9,891 bases of DNA from F1-60-MAGs149 sp044369995 (lineage in GTDB: Bacteria; Actinomycetota; Thermoleophilia; Gaiellales; F1-60-MAGs149). The stretch is taken from contig JBILWG010000065.1 of assembly GCA_044369995.1 (NCBI GenBank), positions 1-9,891 of the forward strand. The letters are read 5' to 3'. Shown one piece after another: positions 1 through 6,643 of the stretch; positions within the stretch are counted from its first letter, which is position 1; the number at the start of each line of letters is the position of its first letter. Both the position numbers and the translations under genes were made by a program. The notes beneath the pieces were generated by a model. It ran no database searches. It was given only the letters and a program-made list of their open reading frames with translations, and was not told the DNA's origin.

Positions 1-1
1 C

Positions 2-730
2 GTGACAAGTGGCGATCACGCGGACTTCCTGATCGTCATGGCGAACGTGATCGAGGGCTCCAAGCTGCTGCCGACGCTGTTCCTGGTCGACCTCCCCTGC
101 GCTGGGGTCGAGATCATCGACGATCCCCTGTTCACGCACGTCTTCCCGGATGGGCATCCGACCTATCGGCTCGATTGCGTCGTGCCGGAGTCGGCCGTGC
201 TCGGCGGCCCGACCCAGATCGGCCAGGGAGACGCGGGCCAGCATGCCTGGTTCGTGGAAGAGCGCATCCACATCGCCGCGCGCTGCGTGGGCGCGATGGA
301 GCGGCTCCTGGACGAGGCGGTGGAGTGGGCGACGCAGCGCGAGCAGTTCGGACAGCCGATCATGGAGTTCCAGGGGGTCAGCTTCCCGCTGGCCGATTCG
401 GCGGCGGATTGCGTGGCCGCCCGCCTGCTGACGTACCAGTGCGCGCAGATGTTCGATGACGGTGCTGCGCCGAAGCTCGTCCACGCACGCGCCAGCATGG
501 CGAAGCTGTTCGCGAGCGAGCGCGCCTACGTATGCGCCGATCGCGCCGTGCAGACGTGGGGAGGTCGCGCGTACATGCGGCGCAACGCCGCCGAGCGCCT
601 CCTGCGCGAGCTGCGCGTCGATCGGATCTGGGAGGGGACGTCCGAGATCCAGCGGGTGATCCTCGCCAACGCGCTCGTCAAGCGGGGCGTCACCGCCACG
701 CTGGCCGTCGATCGCCAGGAGTGCATGTGA
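2..730 (+). CDS. acyl-CoA dehydrogenase, C-terminal part (5' end outside window)
   Basis: This is a flavoenzyme that oxidises an acyl-CoA to the trans-2-enoyl-CoA and passes electrons to ETF. The 242 visible residues begin in the middle beta domain (TSGDHADFLIVMA), so the N-terminal helical domain lies left of the window and the GTG at base 2 is not a real start. The C-terminal helical domain carries family marks: REQFGQPI followed by an FQ, then a QTWGG version of the usual Q-x-x-GG-x-GY stretch, then WEGTSEIQR near the end. The Glu of WEGT (codon 632-634) aligns with the catalytic base of medium- and short-chain enzymes. The stop overlaps the next gene's start (GTGA, 727-730), so the two are probably co-transcribed and coupled. 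The family is secure. Chain length and substrate cannot be read, and the neighbouring CoA ligase suggests an acid activated by that enzyme. Confidence 0.93.
   Translation: MTSGDHADFLIVMANVIEGSKLLPTLFLVDLPCAGVEIIDDPLFTHVFPDGHPTYRLDCVVPESAVLGGPTQIGQGDAGQHAWFVEERIHIAARCVGAMERLLDEAVEWATQREQFGQPIMEFQGVSFPLADSAADCVAARLLTYQCAQMFDDGAAPKLVHARASMAKLFASERAYVCADRAVQTWGGRAYMRRNAAERLLRELRVDRIWEGTSEIQRVILANALVKRGVTATLAVDRQECM
717..721 (+). promoter_or_regulatory. Shine-Dalgarno AGGAG for the CoA ligase
   Basis: AGGAG lies 5 bases before GTG 727, inside the end of the dehydrogenase gene. It supports 727 as the ligase start rather than the in-frame GTG at 721, which overlaps the motif, or the open frame that runs further upstream. 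Confidence 0.7.
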
Positions 731-2802
731 GCCGCCTGCTCGACCTCACGCCGCTGTTCGAACCGCAGCGCATTCTGCTGGTGGGCGCAACCGCCGACAC
801 GAAGAAGTGGGGCGGCTGGGTGACGAAATCGTTCGCCGACTCCCGCGCGCGTCGCGAGACGTACTTCGTCAATCGTCGCGGCGGCGAGATCTACGGCATT
901 CCCGTCCACGAGAGGGTTGCCGACGTCGAGGCGGAGATCGATCTCGCCCTGATCGTCGTGCCGTCCGCGGGGGTTCGCGAAGCGGTCACGCAGTCCCTCG
1001 CGCTGGGCGCCAAGGCCCTGGTGATCATCACCGCCGGATTCGGTGAGGCCAGCCCGGAGGGGCTGGCCGAGCAGGAGGCGATCGTGGCAGAGGCCCGTGC
1101 TGCCGGAGCCGTCGTGCTCGGTCCCAACTGCCTGGGCCTCTACAACGATGCGACGGACTTCAACGCCTACGGTGGATCCTTCCCGTCCGGCGATCTCGGC
1201 TTCGCCACGCAGAGCGGCAATCTCGCGCTCGAGGTTGCGCTGCTCCTCGAACACCAGGGGCTCGGGTTCTCCCGCTTCGCGAGCGTGGGCAATCAGGCCG
1301 ACCTCACCATCGCGGACGTCATTCGCCACCTCGGGCACCATGACGACTCGAAGGTCGTCGGTGCGTACGTCGAGTCGCCGAAGGACGGCGCGGACTTCGC
1401 TGACGCGGTGCGCGAGGCCGCGGCGCTGAAGCCGGTGGTGCTGTTCGCCGGCGGTCGCACCGCGGCCGGAGCGCACGCCGCTGCCTCGCACACCGGTAAC
1501 CTCGCGGCCGAATCGCGGGTGCTGCGGGCGATCTGCCGGGATGCCGGGGCGATCGTCGTGGACACGCCGGGACAGTTCGTCGATGCCGTCGCCGCGCTGC
1601 GCACCGGCTACGTGCTCGGGCAGCGCCGGATCGGCATCGTCGCCGACGGCGGCGGCCACGGTGTGGTCGGCGCCGATGTCGTCACGGAGCACGGCCTCGT
1701 GGTGGCCGAGCTGACGCCGGAGACCGAGGCGGCCTTGGTGCCGCACCTGCGACATAACCCACCGGGCAATCCCGTCGATCTCGCCGGCGCCGATGCCTCG
1801 ATGCTGTGGTGCTTCCACGGGTTGGTTGACGCGATGCTGGCGGCCCCTGAGGTCGACGCGGTCGTGATGACGGGCTACTTCGGTGGCTACGGCGCCTATC
1901 ACCCGGAGGCCGAGGGCACGGAGCTCGAGGTGGTCGACGCCATCGCCGCGGCCGCGGCCCGCCATCGGAAGCCGGTGGTGGTGCAGTCGATGGAGGAGCC
2001 GAGCGGCAACGCGTCGATCCGGCGCATGTACGAGGTGGGGCTGCCCGTCTTCCCACGGATCGAGCAGGCGGTGACGGCCCTGACCCGGCTGAATCGCCCG
2101 CCCGCGGTGACGACGTCGTCAGCCGGTATCGTCCCCGCTCGCTCGGTCAGCGCCCGTCCTGCATATCCCGAGGCACGGGAGGTGCTCAGCGAGCTCGGTA
2201 TCGAGTTCCCGGCCGGACAGCTGGCGTCGAGCGCTGACGAGGCTGCCGTGGCCATTGAGGCCGTTGGCACCCCGGCCGCCATGAAGGCCGTGGCGGCTGA
2301 GCTGCTGCACAAGACGGATGCCGGCGGCGTCGTCCTCGGCGTGATGTCTGCGGAGAGCGCCGCGGAGACCTACTCCGCAATGACCCACCGCGTCGAGGAG
2401 GCAGCGGGTCTCCGGCTGGACGGCATCTGGGTCGAGCGGATGGCTGCAGCCGACGGTGTCGATCTCGTCGTCGGCGCCCGGCGCGACCCGTCGTTCGGGC
2501 CGGTTGCGCTGATCGGCGTCGGCGGCGTCTTCGTGGAGGTGCTCGACGACGTCATCATCGCCCCGGTGCCGACGGATCCCGCCCATCTCGCCGGGCTGAT
2601 GCGCAACCTGCGCGCGTTTCCGCTGCTGGATGGCGCACGCGGACAAGAGCCCATCGACCGCCATCGTGTGGCGGAGATCGCGGTTCGGCTCGGCGACCTT
2701 CTGCTGGCGCATCCGGACATCGATGAGGTGGAGATCAATCCCCTGCGGGCAACGGCAGGCGGGGCGACCGCGCTCGACGCTCGGATCGTCAAGCTCGGCT
2801 GA
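727..2802 (+). CDS. acyl-CoA ligase, ADP/NDP-forming (acetate--CoA ligase family), single chain
   Basis: The product (691 residues) makes an acyl-CoA from a carboxylic acid, CoA and ATP through a phospho-histidine intermediate. Domain order is the usual alpha-beta fusion. It starts with a CoA-binding Rossmann domain (about residues 10-105), followed by two succinyl-CoA-ligase-like domains (about 150-440, with ASHTGN around His255 and NPVDL at 348-352). An ATP-grasp domain ends the chain (about 470-690). The ATP-grasp part has LLHKTDAGGV with His528, GVGGVFVEV at 597-605 and EINPL at 669-673. His255 and His528 match the two histidines used for phosphoryl transfer in archaeal ADP-forming acetyl-CoA synthetases, so the enzyme looks intact. 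The start is GTG 727, behind AGGAG and overlapping the dehydrogenase stop. Members act on acetate, propionate, pimelate, hydroxycinnamates and others, and the substrate here is unknown. Pairing with an acyl-CoA dehydrogenase suggests catabolic activation of an acid longer than acetate (inference). Confidence 0.93.
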   Translation: MSRLLDLTPLFEPQRILLVGATADTKKWGGWVTKSFADSRARRETYFVNRRGGEIYGIPVHERVADVEAEIDLALIVVPSAGVREAVTQSLALGAKALVIITAGFGEASPEGLAEQEAIVAEARAAGAVVLGPNCLGLYNDATDFNAYGGSFPSGDLGFATQSGNLALEVALLLEHQGLGFSRFASVGNQADLTIADVIRHLGHHDDSKVVGAYVESPKDGADFADAVREAAALKPVVLFAGGRTAAGAHAAASHTGNLAAESRVLRAICRDAGAIVVDTPGQFVDAVAALRTGYVLGQRRIGIVADGGGHGVVGADVVTEHGLVVAELTPETEAALVPHLRHNPPGNPVDLAGADASMLWCFHGLVDAMLAAPEVDAVVMTGYFGGYGAYHPEAEGTELEVVDAIAAAAARHRKPVVVQSMEEPSGNASIRRMYEVGLPVFPRIEQAVTALTRLNRPPAVTTSSAGIVPARSVSARPAYPEAREVLSELGIEFPAGQLASSADEAAVAIEAVGTPAAMKAVAAELLHKTDAGGVVLGVMSAESAAETYSAMTHRVEEAAGLRLDGIWVERMAAADGVDLVVGARRDPSFGPVALIGVGGVFVEVLDDVIIAPVPTDPAHLAGLMRNLRAFPLLDGARGQEPIDRHRVAEIAVRLGDLLLAHPDIDEVEINPLRATAGGATALDARIVKLG

Positions 2803-2836
2803 TCCGCGGCGCGGCTTCCTGCGAAATCCAAGTGGG

Positions 2837-2896
2837 GGAACGCCAGGGCTCGTCCACTCCGGTGGGCGGGCCCTCGCGCTCTCACTCGGGCGTTCC
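2837..2896 (+). terminator. compound hairpin between ligase and lut operon, terminator candidate
   Basis: An inner stem pairs 2845-2857 with 2862-2874: 13 base pairs including two G-U pairs, closed by a UCCG loop of the stable UNCG type. Directly outside it, 2837-2844 (GGAACGCC) pairs perfectly with 2889-2896 (GGCGTTCC), leaving a 14-base one-sided bulge (2875-2888). In the - strand RNA the two G-U pairs become C-A mismatches, so the fold is better for + strand transcripts. No T-run follows. It begins 34 bases after the ligase stop and ends before the proposed lutA promoter, which suits a 3' end or terminator for the dehydrogenase-ligase transcript. If transcription instead reads through, it could be a leader or processing structure. 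Confidence 0.5.
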
Positions 2897-2906
2897 GTCG
2901 TTTCGA

Positions 2907-2941
2907 TGGACACCCGGGACGGCATGGCCGATCATGGTTCC
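2907..2941 (+). promoter_or_regulatory. candidate promoter of lutABC, leaderless type
   Basis: TGGACA (2907-2912) matches five of six bases of a TTGACA -35 box. After 17 bases comes GATCAT (2930-2935), which matches four of six of TATAAT including the key second A and last T. Six bases later is GTG 2942, so transcription would begin at the start codon. No Shine-Dalgarno sequence precedes that GTG. This is pattern matching in a G+C-rich genome and is unproven. Confidence 0.4.
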
Positions 2942-3676
2942 GTGCAGAGCGTGATCCTCTTTCCAACGTGCCTCGGCGATGTGGTCGCCCAGCAGACCGT
3001 CGGCGACGCGGAGGTCGTGCTGCGGCGGCTCGGTCTGGCCGTGCGCACACCTCGCCGTGCGACGTGCTGTGGCCAGCCGGCCTTCAACTCCGGGCATGAG
3101 AGTCCGGCGCGTGCGGTGGCGCGTGCGACGCTGGCGGCGTTGGACGATGGCACCGACGATCCGATCCTCGTCCCGTCCGGGTCCTGCGCAAGCATGCTGC
3201 GTCTGCACTGGCGCCGGCTCTTCCACGGCACGGCGCAGGCAGATGCCGCTGCGCGCATTGCCCGGCGCGTGCGCGAACTCAGCGATTATCTCGCCGAGCA
3301 CACGGCTGCCATCCGCGATCTCGAACCGCGCCTGGTTGCTCGCGTGGGGTACCACGACAGCTGCCACATGCTGCGCGAGCTCAAGCTCAAGGAGGCCCCG
3401 CGGACAGTGCTGCGCCTCATCGACGGAGTGGAACTGGTGGAGCTCGTGGGCGCTGAGCGCTGCTGCGGGTTCGGCGGCACCTTCAGTGGTCGCTATCCGG
3501 AGGTCTCCGTGGCAATGGCCGACACCAAGATCCAGGACATGGTGGAGGCGCGGATCGACGTGTTGGTGTCGGCCGATCCCGGCTGCCTGTTGCAGCTCGG
3601 CGGCCGCATGTCACGGGAGGGCGCGAGGCCGCGAGCCCTGCACCTCGCCTCGCTCCTCGCGGAGGCTCTGCCGTGA
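2942..3676 (+). CDS. lutA: LutA, Fe-S oxidoreductase subunit of L-lactate oxidation (CCG-domain protein)
   Basis: This is the CCG-domain (heterodisulfide-reductase-D-like) subunit of the LutABC system, which oxidises L-lactate to pyruvate in the cytoplasm. From GTG 2942 the protein has 244 residues and starts directly with the first strand (QSVILFPTC), close to the usual length of about 240. Two cysteine-rich repeats are visible: C10, C42-C43-G and GSC82, then HDSC141, C174-C175-GFGG and DPGC215. The second repeat is canonical and probably binds a cluster. Start choice is uncertain: in-frame ATG 2924 (weak GGGA upstream) and ATG 2906 would add 6 or 12 residues. I prefer 2942 for family length and the promoter-like spacing. 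The stop overlaps lutB by GTGA (3673-3676). Identity is firm as a family; lactate as substrate rests on the complete lutABC set. Confidence 0.9.
   Translation: MQSVILFPTCLGDVVAQQTVGDAEVVLRRLGLAVRTPRRATCCGQPAFNSGHESPARAVARATLAALDDGTDDPILVPSGSCASMLRLHWRRLFHGTAQADAAARIARRVRELSDYLAEHTAAIRDLEPRLVARVGYHDSCHMLRELKLKEAPRTVLRLIDGVELVELVGAERCCGFGGTFSGRYPEVSVAMADTKIQDMVEARIDVLVSADPGCLLQLGGRMSREGARPRALHLASLLAEALP
3661..3665 (+). promoter_or_regulatory. Shine-Dalgarno GGAGG for lutB
   Basis: GGAGG lies 7 bases before GTG 3673, inside the end of lutA. It fixes the lutB start at the GTG that overlaps the lutA stop. Confidence 0.75.
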
Positions 3677-5118
3677 GCCTGCGGGAGGAGGTTGACGGCA
3701 CGCCGCTGCCGAAGGGCTGGGCGGCGCCCGCGCATCAGCCTGACGCCTTCGAGTTGCCCACCACCACGTTCGAGGAGCGCGCGCGTCGTACGATGGCCCG
3801 CCCGTTCGCCCGACGGGCGATCGCCGGTGCGACCGATCATGCGGTGTCGCTGACCCGGGCGCGGTTCGCCGGTGTGGAACACGAGGCACTGCGGGATCAG
3901 GGACGGCAGATTCGCGCCCACGCGATCGCCAATCTGCCTGCCTATCTGGAGCAGTGGATTGCCAACGCGGAGGCGAATGGCACGACCGTGCACGTAGCCG
4001 CCGACGAAGGCGAGGCGCGGCGCATCATCGCGACCATCTGCACGGAGCAGGGAATCGAGTGCGTCGTGAAGTCGAAGTCGATGGCGTCGGAGGAGGTCTC
4101 CCTCAACTCGGCGTTGGAGGGCGTTGGCATCGATGTCGTGGAGACGGATCTGGGCGAGTTCGTCGTGCAGGCGATGGGCGATCGACCCGGGCACGTCATC
4201 GCACCCATCCTGCACCGCACCAAGGATGAGGTGCACGAGCTGTTCTCGGCGATGGCCGGTCACGATCTGCCCAACGAGGCGGAGGCGCTGACGGCCTTCG
4301 CTCGCGAGGGGCTGCGCCACGCGTTTCTGACGGCCGACGGCGGCATCACCGGAGGCAACTTCCTGATCGCGGAGACCGGCGAGGTGCTGATGGTGACCAA
4401 CGAGGGCAACGGCCGCCTCACGTCGTCAGCGCCACGCGTGCACATCGCGCTGGTCGGCATCGAGAAGCTGATCCCCCGCCGCACGGACCTGGCCGTGCTC
4501 CTGCCGCTGCTGACCGGACACGGGACGGGGCAGCAGATCACCACCTACGTGTCGGTCACGGGTGGTCCACGCCGCGCCGGTGAGCCCGATGGCCCGGAGC
4601 AGACGCACGTGGTGCTGCTCGACGCCGGACGGAGCGCCCTGCTGGGCGGCGAATTCGAGGAGGCGCTCCACTGCATCCGCTGCGGGGCATGCCAGAACGT
4701 CTGCCCCGTCTATCGGCAGGTTGGCGGACACGCCTACGGCTGGGTCTACGGCGGGCCGATCGGCGCGGTGCTGACGCCGCTCTTCCGTGGGCAGCAGGAG
4801 GGGGGAGAGGTCGCTCAGGCCACGACGCTCTGTGGCGCGTGCGACGACATCTGTCCTGTGCGGATTCCGCTGCACGATCTACTGCTCGATCTGCGACGCC
4901 AGCGTGAGGTGCAGGGTGCAGTGCCATGGGGTGAGCGCATGGCGTTTGCAGCGTGGGCCGTGCTGTGGAGTCGACCGTGGCTCTATCGCAGCAGCGTCGC
5001 CGTCACGCGGGGCACCTTGCGTGTCGTGGCTCGCCACGGTGTGGTGTCCGCGCGACTGCCGGGGCTGCGCCGTTGGACGACGGGGCGCGATCTGGTGCTC
5101 GGCCGGAGATCACGATGA
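3673..5118 (+). CDS. lutB: LutB, LUD-domain ferredoxin-type subunit of L-lactate oxidation
   Basis: The product (481 residues, close to the usual 475) is the large subunit of LutABC and is expected to carry electrons between the lactate-oxidising site and the respiratory chain. The N-terminal two thirds is a LUD domain with the family stretches KSKSMASEEV, GITGGNFLIAETGE and TNEGNGRLTSS. Two ferredoxin-type motifs follow. The first is C334-x2-C337-x2-C340-x3-C344-P. The second is C387-x2-C390-x3-C394-P followed by VRIPLHDLLLDLR. The tail after about residue 415 is short, basic and weakly conserved, with aromatic residues (for example WSRPWLY) that might touch a membrane or partner. GTG 3673 overlaps the lutA stop and is preceded by GGAGG. 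The stop overlaps the lutC start (ATGA, 5115-5118). I see no missing key residue. Confidence 0.95.
   Translation: MSLREEVDGTPLPKGWAAPAHQPDAFELPTTTFEERARRTMARPFARRAIAGATDHAVSLTRARFAGVEHEALRDQGRQIRAHAIANLPAYLEQWIANAEANGTTVHVAADEGEARRIIATICTEQGIECVVKSKSMASEEVSLNSALEGVGIDVVETDLGEFVVQAMGDRPGHVIAPILHRTKDEVHELFSAMAGHDLPNEAEALTAFAREGLRHAFLTADGGITGGNFLIAETGEVLMVTNEGNGRLTSSAPRVHIALVGIEKLIPRRTDLAVLLPLLTGHGTGQQITTYVSVTGGPRRAGEPDGPEQTHVVLLDAGRSALLGGEFEEALHCIRCGACQNVCPVYRQVGGHAYGWVYGGPIGAVLTPLFRGQQEGGEVAQATTLCGACDDICPVRIPLHDLLLDLRRQREVQGAVPWGERMAFAAWAVLWSRPWLYRSSVAVTRGTLRVVARHGVVSARLPGLRRWTTGRDLVLGRRSR
5105..5108 (+). promoter_or_regulatory. Shine-Dalgarno GGAG for lutC
   Basis: GGAG lies 6 bases before ATG 5115 in the last codons of lutB. 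It supports 5115 over the open frame that extends back to 4953 inside lutB. Confidence 0.65.
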
Positions 5119-5768
5119 CCACACGTGCCGAGTTCCTCGCAAGGATCCGTGCCACCCCGCGCGGCGTGGATCCCGGACTGCCCGAGCTGCACGGCGCACC
5201 GGACGCTCCGACCGAGCTCGCCCGTGGTGAGGAGCGCCTGGCTCGCCTGCAGCGCGAGTGCGAGATGAACTCCACGGTCGTGCACCGCACACGCGGCGAG
5301 GAGCTCGGCAGTGTGGTCGCGAGGCTCCTCTGCGACGCGGGTGCGGAGACCGTTGCCGCGACGGCGGATCTTGGTCCGCATCTCGCGTCGATCATGACCG
5401 CCTGTCTGGCTGACGGGCTTGCGATCGCACCGTACGACGAGATCGCGCCGGATCGCCCGCGGGCGGGACGCCTGTCGGCGACGGTAACCGGCTGCGCGGC
5501 CGCGGTGGCGGCCACCGGAACGATCGTGACCACGGCCGCGGGCGCCGGGCGAGCCGGCGCCCTGATCGCACCAATGCACGTCTGCGTCGTGCGGGAGGAG
5601 CAGGTAGTCGACGGGCTCTACGAGTTGTTCTCGGGCGCGACGTTGGCCGCAACGGGCAGTCTCTTCGCGCTCCAGTCCGGGCCGAGCCGCAGCGCGGACA
5701 TCGAGAAGGTCCTCATCCTCGGCGTGCATGGCCCGGGAGACGTCCACCTCGTGCTCGCGGTGGACTGA
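5115..5768 (+). CDS. lutC: LutC, LUD-domain subunit of L-lactate oxidation
   Basis: This third subunit of the LutABC L-lactate oxidising complex has 217 residues and is almost entirely a LUD domain. Visible family stretches are the ATGTIVTT turn with ALIAPMHVCVVREEQVV after it, the SGPSRSADIE motif (residues 188-197), and LGVHGPGDVHLVL to the end (GVHGP at 203-207). The polar SGPS-ADIE patch is the most conserved part of the family. It carries no cysteine cluster motif, as expected for LutC. ATG 5115 overlaps the lutB stop by ATGA and has GGAG 6 bases upstream. It is the last gene of the + strand operon, and 23 bases separate it from the convergent transpeptidase gene. I see no clear terminator in that gap. 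Confidence 0.94.
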   Translation: MTTRAEFLARIRATPRGVDPGLPELHGAPDAPTELARGEERLARLQRECEMNSTVVHRTRGEELGSVVARLLCDAGAETVAATADLGPHLASIMTACLADGLAIAPYDEIAPDRPRAGRLSATVTGCAAAVAATGTIVTTAAGAGRAGALIAPMHVCVVREEQVVDGLYELFSGATLAATGSLFALQSGPSRSADIEKVLILGVHGPGDVHLVLAVD

Positions 5769-5791
5769 CCTCCCGCGCTGATCCCGGCCAA

Positions 5792-6571
5792 CTAGGCGAC
5801 GATCTCGACTGGCGTGCCAGGGCGCACCAGCCCGGCGATCTTGGCGACACCCGGGTCGGGCACGCGAATGCATCCGTGGGAGGGGTTCGTGCCGGCCTCG
5901 GCCCAGAGCGTGCCGCGCGCGCCGTGGATGGCGACGCGCCCGGGGCCACCCGCGTACTCGAAGAGCACGTTGGAATGCGCGGTCAGATGCAGCGCCCAGG
6001 GACCCAGCGGACTGTAGCCCGGTTCGCGGACCTCCTGGTAGACGGCAAACCGACCTCGGGGCGTCGGAGTGGCTCTGGCGCCGAGCGCGACGCCGACGCG
6101 GCGGATCAGCTTGCCGCTGCGGAAGACGCTGAGCGTATGTCGCTTGAGCGAGATGCGGATGCGCATGGGATCGGCGGAGACGATCGTGTTGGACTCCCGG
6201 ATCCATCCCTGTGAGCCGTTCGGCCGGGTGGGCAGGAGCACCCGCAGCCAACCCGCACCCGTAGCGTCAACTGCCCGCTCGGTGATCTGGAGGACGACCG
6301 GATTGCCGGTGCTGGCGATCCAGGGCGCGATCACCCGGCTGGCGGAGACCTCACCGGGCTGGGCATAGACGCCGACGCGCGTCACCAGGCGAGCCACGTA
6401 GACACGCTTCGCGGTGGGACGGTAGGACGGATCGGGCGTCACCGCGGGAGCCGGTGGCGTGACGGCCACCTGGTCATTCGCCGCGGCGACGTCGGCGTCC
6501 TGGGCGAAGGCCGCGCTCGGCAGCGCCAGACACGCGAGCATGACTGCGATGGTCCGGACGAATGCAGGCAC
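5792..6571 (-). CDS. secreted L,D-transpeptidase (YkuD domain) with N-terminal SH3-like region
   Basis: This is a cell-wall enzyme that forms 3-3 peptidoglycan cross-links or attaches proteins to the wall, acting outside the membrane. From GTG 6571 the protein has 259 residues and begins with a good signal peptide: one Arg at position 6, a hydrophobic core, and an AFA cleavage site at 21-23. A short Pro/Ala linker follows. An SH3-like module (about 57-130) has LPTRPNGSQGWIRES, a pattern I associate with actinobacterial members. The YkuD domain (about 136-259) holds H216 and the SHGC motif with H232 and catalytic C234. The frame stays open to 6727, but starting there would bury the signal peptide and overlap the next gene. 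It is a single gene, convergent with lutC and divergent from the FAD oxidoreductase. Some relatives are carboxypeptidases, so exact chemistry is open. Confidence 0.92.
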   Translation of the reverse strand: MPAFVRTIAVMLACLALPSAAFAQDADVAAANDQVAVTPPAPAVTPDPSYRPTAKRVYVARLVTRVGVYAQPGEVSASRVIAPWIASTGNPVVLQITERAVDATGAGWLRVLLPTRPNGSQGWIRESNTIVSADPMRIRISLKRHTLSVFRSGKLIRRVGVALGARATPTPRGRFAVYQEVREPGYSPLGPWALHLTAHSNVLFEYAGGPGRVAIHGARGTLWAEAGTNPSHGCIRVPDPGVAKIAGLVRPGTPVEIVA

Positions 6572-6643
6572 GACCCAAGTATTCCGCACTTTCCCTGGTC
6601 GTGTGGGTGGACGGCGAGCCAGCACCCATGGCACGATCCCTCC
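6572..6643. promoter_or_regulatory. divergent promoter spacer between transpeptidase and FAD oxidoreductase
   Basis: These 72 bases must hold both upstream signals unless the genes are read from elsewhere. On the - strand, AATACT (6578-6583, four of six to TATAAT) ends 6 bases before GTG 6571, with CCCACA (6602-6607, three of six to TTGACA) 18 bases further up. On the + strand, CACGAT (6632-6637, three of six) ends 6 bases before ATG 6644, with TGGACG (6608-6613, four of six) 18 bases further up. The two -35 candidates abut. Neither start has a Shine-Dalgarno sequence at normal spacing, which fits leaderless transcripts. The matches are weak. Confidence 0.3.

Noticed and set aside
532..726. 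N-terminal extension of the CoA ligase frame
   Set aside because: It lies inside the dehydrogenase in another frame, reads as Arg-rich noise, and AGGAG plus the 4-base overlap point to GTG 727.
526..1965. Long - strand open frame of 479 codons opposite the dehydrogenase and ligase genes
   Set aside because: It is a shadow of G+C-rich codon bias: Arg/Gly/Asp-rich with no recognisable domain, and fully antisense to genes with clear motifs.
2782..2806. 6-bp inverted repeat CGGATC/GATCCG around the ligase stop
   Set aside because: Too short, with a 13-base loop and no downstream T-run; expected by chance in this composition. The structure at 2837-2896 is far stronger.
4983..6251. - strand open frame of 422 codons across lutB, lutC and the transpeptidase 3' half
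   Set aside because: It overlaps two well-supported + strand genes and reads the transpeptidase region in the wrong frame; low-complexity composition.
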